Source of the DNA: Adiantum capillus-veneris
Lineage: Eukaryota; Streptophyta; Polypodiopsida; Polypodiales; Pteridaceae
Reading direction: 5' to 3'
Length of the DNA stretch: 64,000 nucleotides
Assembly (NCBI GenBank): GCA_014529385.2
Contig: CM043968.1
Location: forward strand, 26,489,013-26,553,012
Both the position numbers and the translations under genes were made by a program. The stretch's first letter is position 1, and each line of letters opens with the position of its first letter. Shown here in pieces: positions 1-9,111 of the stretch. The notes beneath the pieces are model-generated. The model was not told the DNA's origin and did not search any database. It worked only from the letters and a program-made list of their open reading frames with translations.

Positions 1-925
1 GATTTCAGCTGCCCTTTAAGAGCATCAACAATGCTTCTTTTCTTTGCAGCTATCAACATATCTATCGTCTACATAGAGCACAAGAATGATAGGGCTGCCA
101 TCCTCATCATGTTTGGTATACAAACAATGGTCTGCATGGCTTCTTTTGTAACCATGGATCAAACTTCTTGTACCACTGTCTACATGATTGTTTCAGCCCA
201 TACAAGCTTCTATTGAGCATACATACCAAATGTTCCTTGCCAGGGTTGACAAAACCCTCGGGTTGCTTCATGTAAAGCTCTTCTTCCACATCACCATGCA
301 AGAAAGTTGTATGTACATCCATTTGGTCCATTTTTAAATCAAGAGTAGCCACAATGGCAAACAATACATGCAAAGTGGTCATCTTCACAACAGGAGAGAA
401 CACTTCCTGAAAGTCTATGCCCTCGGTTTGAACATATCCCTTTGCCACAAGCCTTGCCTTATACTTCAGTTTTGCATCAACAGTTTTGATTTTATACACC
501 CATTTGTTAGGAATAGCCTTCCTTCCTTTGGGCAATTCAACCAAATCACAAGTATGATTAGCATGCAAAGCTTTAATCTCTTCCTGCATAGCAAGCTCCC
601 ACTTGTCGCTGTGCTCACATGTCTTTGCCTCTTTATACGTAAGAGGCTCTCCCTCATGTGTCAACATAATGTAATGCAAAGAGGAGTCGTATCGACTCAC
701 AGGCCGTCTTTGACGAGTAGACCGCCTCACCCAATGATCCACATTATCCGGCAATGGGTTTACATCAGGTGGCACTACAAAATCATCAACAATGGGCTGC
801 TGTACATCATTTTCAGCACCATTTTCAGCATTGTTTCTTGGCTGCAAATGCCCTTCAGAAGCCTCAATTTGCTGTCCAACATCATCTGGCTCAAACACCA
901 CTGGATCATCTACATTTTCAGCCAT
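1..925 (-). pseudogene. Copia reverse transcriptase remnant, 3' part outside window
   Basis: This shows typical Copia RT blocks: NKWVYKIKTVDAKLKYKARL, VAKGYVQTEGIDFQEVFSPV, QMDVHTTFLHGDVEEELY and NRSLYGLKQSCRQWYKKFD. The catalytic YVDD box is at positions 64-75, in another frame. A small deletion with a frame change near 165 separates it from the upstream part, and a few extra bases follow YVDD. The frame relative to the upstream integrase also changes near 915. RNase H is expected left of the window. Confidence 0.88.
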
Positions 926-2273
926 TTGTGGTGCATCCTGAGGGTAAAAATAGGCCTAACAGGTGGCTGGTCATGCTGAAATTTCACCCTTTTATGGTCA
1001 TGCTTTGAGGCACAATTGTTTTGAAGCAGCCTTGCCTCATTAAAAACAACATCTTGGTTGCGTACAACCCTTTTGAGCTGAGGTAACCAAATCTTGTAAC
1101 CCATTTCGCCTTCTTCACCATATCCCATGAAGAGGCCTTTAATGGACTTCGCATCTAGTTTACTCCTCAACTCCGGTCTTACATGCACAAAAGCTTCGCA
1201 ACCAAAAATATGAAGCAGGCTTGCCAGACCAAACCTCTTTAGGGATGTCACCTTTCAAAGACATGTGAGGGGATCGATTGCATATATGCACTGCAGTTTT
1301 CAAAGCTTCTCCCCAAAATCCATGAGAGAGATTAGCTGTGGACAACATGCATCTTATCCTCTCACAAAGTGTCCTATTGAATCTTTCAGCCACACCATTA
1401 GAAGAGGGGTTGTATGACACAATAAGCTCCCTCTTAATGCCCAAATTTTCACAAAACTTGTTAAATTCAGCACTTGTGTACTCCGCTCCATTGTCTGTAC
1501 GTAAGCATTTTAGCTTTCTACCTGTTTGGGTGGTCACAAATGCATGAAATTTCTTAAACGCAGCAAAGGCTTCATCTTTAAGATTTAAGCAAATAAACCC
1601 AAATTTTCCTAGAATGATCATCAACAAAGGAGACAAAATAACATGCACTACCCATAGACTTAGTAGGCATGCTACATACATCAGAATGTACAAGAACAAG
1701 CACACAAGATTTACGAGAGACACCAAAGTAATAAGAACGCTTTACTTGCTTGCCATATTGACATTCATTACAAAAGTCAAGCTTTGTGCCTTTAGCATCA
1801 AGCTTGTTCAAAGTACAAAGCTTAGAAAGACCCTTTTGGCTCATATGGCAAAGCCTCTTGTGCCACAACTCCATGCGAGAGTTAATTTCAGCCAATGCAA
1901 TAAACTTGCCCAACACGGTCTTTCCATGCATGCAGTAAAGTGTCCCTTTCTTTGTGCCCTTTACAATCAGCCTTGAGCCTTTAGTCATTTTCCATGACCC
2001 TCTCTCAAACAAGATGCTGTAACCATGCATATCCATCTGGCCAACAGAAAGCAGACTCTTCTTGATTCCTGGCACATATCGAACATCATGCAAGACAAGC
2101 TCATTTGTGCCATCTATGGAGAGATGCACAGTGCCATTACCCTCAATGGAACATGCATGATTGTTTCCAAGGTATACATGGCCACGCTTGTCCGCATCAA
2201 AAGTAGAGTAACACTCCTTGATAGGAGTCACATAAAATGAAGCACCGGAATCAACAATCCAAGTCTGGGACAA
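910..2273 (-). pseudogene. Copia protease, GAG-pre-integrase and integrase remnant
   Basis: The protease active site appears as WIVDSGASFYVTP near 2260. The pre-integrase segment is LWHKRLCHMSQKG with downstream CNECQYGK (HHCC-like). The integrase core has FVDDHS, then RTDNGAEYTSAEF and SNGVAERFNRTL, which fit the D,D,E pattern. The frame changes near 1577 (inside the integrase core) and again near 1212, before the segment GCEAFVHVRPELRSKLD. The last part (GLFMGYGEEGEMGYKIW) is the standard Copia post-integrase region. No single frame could give a working protein. Confidence 0.88.
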
Positions 2274-3301
2274 TGCATCATTGACAGAAATAAAGCATCA
2301 ATAAGATCACTCTTGGTGATCTGCATGTCCTGTGAATGAACATTTAGAGAGGCTTCAAAGTCATAAGCATCATCATCTGACAAAGTGGCACACAAGATGT
2401 CCTCTACATCTGACAACTCCTCAATCACGACACTAGAAGCCACATTGGCCTTCTCTTTGTCCTTTGAGCTATCCTGTGCATCTGCCTTGACTTCCTTCTT
2501 CTCTTTCTTTTTGTCTCCGCCATTCTTTTTTCTTTCTAACTCAGCTTTATAGTACCTGCAATCGGGTTTCTTGTGACCTTTCCTGCCACATTGATAGCAA
2601 GTCACATCACCCTTGCCTTTGCTTGCATTTCCCCTTTCTTTACTCTTACTCTTACTCCTTTGTGCATAAGCATTCTTCTTTTCTTCCCTGCCTCTAACCA
2701 TGTTGGCAGAGCTGCCTCCCTCTCCACTTGCTTTGCTCTTGATTTCTTCATTCAAGATAGAACCCCTAACACCATCAAAGGTCAAATTGGGGTTATTGGA
2801 CAACGAAACCACCTAAGTTTCCCATGACTCAGGCAAGGTCATAAGCAAGAAGATAGCTTTCAGCTTATCATCAAAAGGGGGCAAGCCTGAATTTTGTAAT
2901 TGCGACAAAGTACCTGCGAACAATGACAAGTGCTCTGCCGCGCTCTTGGACTCATCTAGTTGCATGCCAACAAGCTTTCGCATCAAGTGCACTTGGTTGA
3001 CAGGCGTTGTATTTTCATACATTCCCTTTAACTTCTCCCCCACATCAAAAGCAGTCGTGAGACCTTTCACATCAATGACGGTCTCATCGGTCATGGCCAT
3101 TTTAATGTATGTAACGGCCTTCCTGTTCATGCTAACCCATGCTTCATCCGTCATATTCTGCGGCTTCACCTGTTCAAGTGCCCCTTCGCAATCTTTAAGA
3201 AATAGGATTCCTTGAATCCTGTCTTTCCAAAAATCAAAACCTGTTTCATCGAACCTCCTAATCTCGAAGAGGTTCTTCACATCCGAAGAAGATGAGGCCA
3301 T
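2228..3301 (-). pseudogene. Copia gag remnant with CCHC zinc knuckle
   Basis: The start at 3301 (MASSSSDVKNLFEIRRF) is the usual Copia gag beginning. The region before it is leader-like. The reading frame runs through a single in-frame TAG at 2813-2815 (after the residues LPESWET) and then continues in the same frame to 2228. That makes it one gag gene with a nonsense mutation and not two genes. A canonical CX2CX4HX4C knuckle (CYQCGRKGHKKPDC) lies near 2575-2620, followed by a Lys/Glu-rich segment. The product would be the nucleocapsid/capsid precursor. The frame is lost again near 2275, just before the protease. Confidence 0.88.
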
Positions 3302-4040
3302 AGTTGCACGAAATAAGAGGGGTAATACGCTGATTTTTGGGCAAAATGCGCAAAAATCGGAGTATAGCCTCATAGAGATGTGCACTACAACTCCAAATGG
3401 TCACAGGAGCAATTTGGGGCAAAATAAGATGATTTGCGCACAAAATTCAATTTCTGAAATTTATGCGTAAGAAATTCCAGCGAGCGAATTTGTGCTCGAA
3501 AACAACAAATTTAGTTGTTTTTAGCCTCAGAAGACATATATAAGGCTAATGCATAGCCTTTAGAAGCATGTAAGCACAAAAGCCCCAATTTGTATCATCA
3601 AAATTGCATGAAATTGAGCCACAAATGGTCATACATCGACAAAATTTGTCAAATGTGCGTAGATTGCGTCAATCTGCACTTTCCCTAATGTAATCGCACC
3701 ATAAAAAACACTTGCATAAACCTGTGTAAATCTGAAATTTGCTTAAAACACCTGTTTTAGGGCTTGTTTTTCGGCAATTTCAGGGTTTTCGGGTAGAGGG
3801 AACTTAGCAAAAGTATTCCCACACCTTAATACATCATTTGCAAAACCGGTATTTTCGCTGTTATAACCTGTAATTTCTTGTTTTTGACCTAATTTCAGCC
3901 TGTTTTAGGTCAATTTGGGTTGCCGGGAGCTCTCTAGTGTCCAGGGACGAGTCCTTTGGCGACGAAATTGCAAAATCTTGTGATAAAGTTGACCTTCTTG
4001 GCTGAAATTCAGCGTTTGCAGGTTTGGGGGCAAACCCTAA
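3302..4040 (-). other. Leader (5' untranslated region) of the left Copia element
   Basis: About 740 bp lie between the primer-binding site and the gag start, AT-rich and without a supported reading frame. Its position between these two landmarks makes it the element leader. I see no other gene in it. Confidence 0.6.
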
Positions 4041-4055
4041 TCGGGCTCCAATACC
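4041..4055 (-). other. Primer-binding site of the left Copia element
   Basis: The minus strand reads TGGTATTGGAGCCCGA. This is close to the plant initiator-Met tRNA primer site (TGGTATCAGAGC), which is usual for Copia elements. It sits two bases from a CA-ending LTR edge. Confidence 0.7.
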
Positions 4056-4057
4056 AG

Positions 4058-4311
4058 TTGATGAGCGCGCGGCGGTGTGTGCAAGTGAAAGAGCACGCGA
4101 GGAAGTGCAGTGTGTGCAGAGAGGGGAGGTGAAGAGCAGCAGGAGAGGAAGCGCTAGCAGAAGAGAGAGGGCACACGTTTTTGGGGAAAACTCAATAAGT
4201 GAGTTTTGGGTTTTCCCACTTTTATTATAAGTGACCTTTAAAAAATGTGTCCATGAACAAAGTATAAAAATGTACAAAAAGGAAAGGGCAGATTCTCTCG
4301 TTAAACCTACA
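4058..4311 (-). repeat. Probable 5' LTR of the left Copia element
   Basis: On the minus strand the block starts TGTAGG, carries a TATAATAA-like box near 4225, a pyrimidine-rich stretch, and ends ATCA two bases before the primer site. The inner edge is well fixed by the primer site. The outer edge is a guess, because the second LTR is not in the window. Confidence 0.5.
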
Positions 4312-4319
4312 TTTTTTTT

Positions 4320-5690
4320 TCTCGATTCAAGATGTTGGTTTTGATGATCTCAAAAATAATCACAGATTGAGAATTAAAAAAGCATTGGTAGTGCACTATG
4401 TGTGTGCAATCATGTCATTCGTGATGGTTGGATTTTCTTTAGGAGCCATTTGTGTATTGTCTTCTCACATAGTACCAATTTTGCATGACGCAAATGATGC
4501 ATTAACGGGTGGTTACAGAGGTATAAATGCTACATTAGAAAAGATTAAACGATATTTCTATTGGCCAAAGATGCGTACAACTATGTTACTAAATGTGCGG
4601 TATGTTAAAAAGCTGGTTCTCGATGGTAAGCAACAAGGGCTACTTTTGCCATTGCTTTTTCTCGACGGTTGGATTTTGTAATTAATTTATCTCCCTCCTC
4701 ATCTGTATGCAACACACAATGTCTAATTATCGTTGATAGAATTTGCAAATTTTGCAAATTTACCTCTTGCAAGGCCAATGCTTCTGTACAAGATGTTGCA
4801 CGATTGTTCATAAAGCATTGGTATCCATTGTGTGGTCTACCTACATTAATTGTGTCGGATCGTGATACAAGCTCACATTCAATTTTTGATGTGCTTTGTT
4901 TGAGAATTTTGACATTTAATTAAATTTTTTTCCCTGCATTTCATTTTTATTTGATGGGCAAATCAAAATATACAACCAATTTGCATTTGATGTATTAAAA
5001 GCATTTTTCTATGATAAACAATCTAAGTGGGAACAATATTTACCGTTGGTTCATGTTGTCCTAAATTATTTATTTTCTAGTGCAATCGGTCGAATTCCAT
5101 ACGAGGTGGCTTTTGGCCGACCATTTCAGCCTTTGTTGGCTAGGTCTATTTTCAAAGTTCATGATGCTAATTTTCTTCGTCAAACCTATGCGGAGGTATT
5201 CGAGAGTATTAAGGTTTGGCTTAGCAAGACTCGAGAGTCCTAATTCAAGGCATGCTAATAAGCATCGATAAGGTGTCTCATTCAAGGAAGGTGACTGGGT
5301 GTTTTTTAAGGATCATGAAGCAACGTCTCAAGCAAGTTGGTAAGAGGTGTCCGAAACTTTCGTTTCATATTTATCGTCCATTTTCTATCATAAAAAAAGT
5401 AAATGATGTTAATGTTTTTTCACGTTTCTTGGCTTAAAATATTTTCATGGTGATCCTCCAAAGAGTATTCCAAATAAGGAGCAACCGGAGCTAGTTGAGG
5501 AAGTCGAAGTTATGGAGTCGAAACAGATCCTTTTGCTCGATTCAAGCATGGAACAAAGAAACAAGCAAGACAATACTTCCTGAAGTTCAAGAATCGAGGG
5601 ACACATGAAGCTGCTTGGGTGAACGAAAAATTTTTCATCGAGTATTTTGATTTGCTAGTTTCATATAAGGAGGCCATGCAACTTGGTACT
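4320..5690 (+). pseudogene. Chromodomain Gypsy integrase and chromodomain remnant
   Basis: The HHCC zinc-binding region is recognisable as GGYRGINATLEKIKRYFYWP (near 4507-4565), but its CX2C end is degraded. The catalytic core follows: DRICKFCKFTSCKANASVQD, then GLPTLIVSDRDTSSHS with the second core Asp. Downstream are KWEQYLPLVHVVLNYLFSSA, a linker, and a C-terminal chromodomain tail (GTHEAAWVNEKFFIEYFDLL) near 5600-5655. Frames change at several points and stops are frequent. Gag, protease and RT are absent, so this is the 3' half of a dead element. Confidence 0.82.
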
Positions 5691-5713
5691 TGACACTACC
5701 TGTACCTCACCTT

Positions 5714-5858
5714 AAGCGGGAGGGATGTCGCGTGCACATGGGTCTTTGTGCCATGTGAAGATGCTTCATTGACTTCCAGAGTCAATTTTGTATACATCTC
5801 TAGATAGGAGTGTCTAGAATCCTAGAAGGATTAGTATTGGCAAATTAGTACGGGCATA
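5714..5858 (+). repeat. Polypurine tract and start of 3' LTR of the first Gypsy remnant
   Basis: AAGCGGGAGGGA at 5714-5725 directly precedes TGTCGCGTGC at 5726, the usual polypurine-tract/LTR junction after a chromodomain. The LTR runs only to about 5858, where another LTR (TGTCAAGAGG) begins. Confidence 0.6.
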
Positions 5859-6174
5859 TGTCAAGAGGACGTGGCAATGGCTAATTACTGTCACTAGGAC
5901 GTGGCAACTGCTAACCTTAGTTGTTGATCTCTTTCCAATGATTTTTGTTTAATTTTTGGGACCTTCCTTTTGAAGTTGCAAATGGCAAGACATTGTATGG
6001 CCAATGTGAAATGGCCGACGATCGAGAGTTTCACCCGCAATCAGGAAGGGCAGGTCGTCACGAGATGATCGGGCTGACCCACACTAGAATTCGAGCAGTA
6101 AAAGGGTGTCTAGGCTCAGTTCAAAGTCATTCAGGCCCCCTCGCTACACTTATAAGTCAGTGGGTACTAGTAAT

Positions 6175-8130
6175 TAACTCAATAGAATCTGATCAGATGG
6201 CAAGGCTATTTATGTACAATGTGTTCAAGTACCATGGTATGCCACAATCGATTGTCAGTGGTCGTGATCTTCGCATGACAAGTTTATTTTGGAGAGGATA
6301 TGGGCACTACGTTCAAGTTCTTGTCTTCGTTCCATCCACATAGTGATGGATAGTCAGAAGAGGCTAATTCTACTGTCTTGGATCTATTGAAATGCTATGT
6401 GTTAGATAATAAGGCCAAGTGGGAACAATATTTGCCTATGCTTGAGTATGCGTACAACAATACGGTGCATTCGTCCACAGGCAAGGCACCTTTTGAGATT
6501 GTTGAAGGTGGCAAAAAGGTTCCTCCCATTTTGCATACAAAGGATAAGATCTTTGAGGTAGATCGATATGTTGAGAACATGGATGAAATGTATAAGAAAA
6601 TCAAAGTTGTCTTGGAGAAGACTCAAGCAAAGCAGAAAAGGGCTGTTGATCGTCACCGTCGTGAATGATTGTTTTCACCTAGTGATAGGTACTTTTACGG
6701 TTTGAAAAGGCAAGGTTAAGGAAGACGAGGGGCAAGGTTATTCCAAAGCTCAGCGTGCATTACTATGGGCCTTTTCAAGTGCTTGATAAGATTAGTGACG
6801 TTGCTTACAGGCTGAAATTGATAAGTTGTGGTGTGTGTTGTGTTTGGGAGCATATGTTTGTACCTAGTTCTACACCCACTATTGGGCACTGACGACGTTA
6901 GTGGGGATGTCGTGGTATTTAGTCAATACTATGCATGATGGAGCTGATGGTTATATTGTCTCGTGGGTGACTACCATGAGTCTATACCTTGCACTTTCCT
7001 TAAAGGGTGAATCTGGGTATATCCTGGATTCATCTAGGTATATTTTTTAGTCGTATAGCGGACATGCAGACCTCACATTGTGAAGTTTTCGTCCGAGTTA
7101 CGACCAGTTGATATTGTGATAATTCTTTCTATCTTTTGTGGTGGGTATGCCCTATCAACTACCTTTTCTTTTGTGCTAATTTTTCCAATTTAACGCTTCT
7201 CTTAGTGCTAGGCTTCATTATGGCTGAGTCTGCCCTTGATCTCCGGAGTCATGACAGAAACTCAGCACGCTGAACTTTGTGTTGATGTATGCTCATGTGT
7301 GTGTGCGTGTGGTGTGTGTTGTGTTTGGGAGCATATGTTTGTACCTAGTTCTACACCCACTATTGGGCACTGACGACGTTAGTGGGGATGTCGTGGTATT
7401 TAGTCAATACTATGCATGATGGAGCTGATGGTTATATTGTCTCGTGGGTGACTACCATGAGTCTATACCTTGCACTTTCCTTCAAGGGTGAATTTGGGTA
7501 TATCCTGGATTCATCTAGGTATATATAAGTTGAATTTGCCTGACGCTTGGAGGATTCATAATGCGTTTCACGTGAGTCTTCTAAGACCCTTCGTGGGTGA
7601 TGTGCCAGAAGATATGCTAGAAGAGGACCAACTAGAAGTTGAGGAACTTGATGAAATTTTGGTTTCTGAGCAGATTTTGGCACATAAAGAAAGAAAAGTT
7701 ATGGGACAGGTTGCAAGACGCTATTTGGTGAAGTTCAGAACTATCCACCTATGGATGCAAAGTGGATGGAAGAGCATGAGGTGTCAGAGTTACCAAATGT
7801 ATTGCAGCTTTACCTTGAGGCCTTTGGGTTACAACCTATGTATGCCCCAACTCAACATGTTCAAAGGAGGGGTAATGAGACAGAGCTAGTATATCAAATA
7901 TACATATGGATTCAGTGTAATAGAAGTGTGCATCGGTCTTTAAGTGTTAAACGTATAATGTTCACTTCTATCATAGATGGAAATGACAAAAGTATGAAGG
8001 TCTCATTAAGTCATTTGTATCTATGTGTTATGACCTTTCTTGCGGGTACATGCGATGATAAAAGAGTGCTAACAACACAAGATCATGAATGGCATGTATA
8101 TATGGCATGTAATCGAGGACGTTTGCGATT
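6175..8130 (+). pseudogene. Gypsy integrase (C-terminal part) and chromodomain, split by an insertion
   Basis: The first half (to about 6820) reads KYHGMPQSIVSGRD, then in another frame DGQSEEANSTVLDLLKCYV, then KWEQYLPMLEYAYNNTVHSS and a charged helix (YKKIKVVLEKTQAKQKRAVD). The second half resumes at about 7531 with LPDAWRIHNAFHVSLLRPF and a chromodomain (EILVSEQILAHKE, later ARRYLVKF). The frame changes inside the chromodomain near 7740. In family members the core Asp is in SDRD, but here it is SGRD, a change at a catalytic position. This is a dead fragment. Confidence 0.82.
6827..7524. mobile_element. Miniature LTR element (TRIM-like), 698 bp, very young
   Basis: Two direct repeats of exactly 217 bp (6827-7043 and 7308-7524) differ at only two positions by my reading. 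They flank a 264-bp centre with no reading frame. The whole is bordered by ATAAGT on both sides (6821-6826 and 7525-7530), a target-site duplication. It interrupts the Gypsy integrase/chromodomain linker, which resumes immediately after it. The size and layout fit a terminal-repeat retrotransposon in miniature. Oddities are that the repeats start TGTGG but end TAT instead of CA, and that I see no clear primer site or polypurine tract. Strand is undetermined. Confidence 0.72.
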
Positions 8131-8144
8131 TCAAGAGGGGGGTA

Positions 8145-8422
8145 TGTCACGAGGACGTGGCAATGACTAATTATTGTCACGAGGACATGGCAACTGCTAA
8201 CCTTAGTTGTTGGTTTTTTTCCAATGATTTTTATTTAATTTTTGGTACCCTCTTTTTGAAGTCGCAAATGGTCGGACATTTTATTGCTAGTGTGAAACAG
8301 CCGATGGTCGAGAGTTTCACCTGTAATCGGGGAGGAGAGGTCGCCACGAGATGGTCGGGCCGATCGGCACTGGAATCCGAGCAGTAAAAGGGTGTCTAGG
8401 CTTAGTTTAAAGTCATTTAGGC
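8145..8422 (+). repeat. 3' LTR (truncated) of the TGTCACGAGG Gypsy family
   Basis: It starts TGTCACGAGGACGTGG right after the polypurine tract AAGAGGGGGG (8134-8142). It is collinear with the copies at 5859 and 24,233 up to AAAGTCATTTAGGC at 8422. There another LTR-like sequence begins and the homology stops. Confidence 0.8.
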
Positions 8423-9111
8423 TGTCACGAACTGCTGACGTGTCAAAGCCATAAAGAATGGAGTCAACTTGCAGATGCCGGCCGAGGGGGCCTAAAACCT
8501 AAGAAGAACAAGTATCAGAAGAAGAAGTCCTACCAACTTACGGGGACCCCGTTCGATGGGGCCCCAAGTGACATAAAGAATTAAAACAAAGCAAGACACA
8601 CACATACACAAGAAATTGCAAAGCTAGCTGATGACGTGGCAGATTTTCAAAAATCACGCTGGCTGGTGACGTGACATGTTGTATGGAATTCCGCGTTTTG
8701 CGTTGGCTGATGATGTGGCAGGCTGTACGGATTTTCGTAAATTACACAGGCAACTTTTGGCATTGCTTTTTGGACCAGAAGCTTTTGAGTTTTGAAGGCT
8801 TTTCACTATAACTGCTTTTCAGGCCAAGGGCCTTTAAATATGAGGTTAGGGCTCATTCTTTGGCATGCTTCTTGGTGAAGGTGCAGAGGGTGGAGTTCCG
8901 GCTTGTACTGTGTTGATGCAATATAAAGAAATACCAAAAGGGGCGCCAAGGTTTGGGGCCAATATTCTTTGGGGTGGAATTCCGCCACTCCGTGTCGCGT
9001 GTCGTCTCTCTCTCTCTCTCTCTCTCTCTTTCAGTTGAGTTGTTATTGAAGTGCTAAAAGTTTGTTCAGTCTGTTCTTTTCTATTGGCACGTGGTGCCCG
9101 CTCTTGTGACA
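8423..9111 (+). repeat. 689-bp LTR of a further element
   Basis: It begins TGTCACGA and ends CTTGTGACA, so the ends form a perfect 6-bp inverted repeat with TG...CA. It contains a TATA-like CCTTTAAATA (8831-8840) and a CT-dinucleotide run (9006-9030), as expected of a promoter and early transcript region. One base after the end comes TGGTGTAGAGCATCAGG, a plausible but non-standard primer site. It lies in the older Gypsy LTR. I could not find its partner LTR in the window. Confidence 0.6.
8632..8719 (+). promoter_or_regulatory. Three ACGT-type motifs in LTR U3
   Basis: TGACGTGGC (8632-8640), TGACGTGAC (8667-8675) and TGATGTGGC (8711-8719), each preceded by GGCTG or AGCTG, form an imperfect triplicate about 110-200 bp upstream of the TATA-like box. 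TGACGTGGC-type cores are known binding sites of plant bZIP factors. The regulatory role here is inference. Confidence 0.4.

Larger units (their letters stand above)
1..4311 (-). mobile_element. Decayed Ty1/Copia retrotransposon, left part cut off by window edge
   Basis: Read on the minus strand from right to left, the order is LTR, primer-binding site, leader, gag with zinc knuckle, protease, integrase and reverse transcriptase. This is the Copia (Pseudoviridae-type) order, with integrase before RT. The coding part is broken by one in-frame stop and at least five frame changes, so it is a dead copy. RNase H and the 3' LTR would lie left of position 1. The outer LTR boundary at 4311 is inferred from a TG...CA reading only, because the partner LTR is outside the window. 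Confidence 0.9.
5859..8422 (+). mobile_element. Internally deleted chromodomain Gypsy element (LTR family TGTCACGAGG)
   Basis: A partial LTR (5859 to about 6174) runs straight into integrase coding sequence. Everything from the rest of the 5' LTR through RT has therefore been deleted. The coding part ends with a chromodomain tail, followed by AAGAGGGGGGTA and the 3' LTR starting at 8145. The integrase/chromodomain linker is split by a younger insertion at 6827-7524. The same LTR family recurs at 16,160-17,856 (minus) and at 24,233 (+). The 3' LTR here stops at 8422, where a different LTR begins. Confidence 0.8.
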
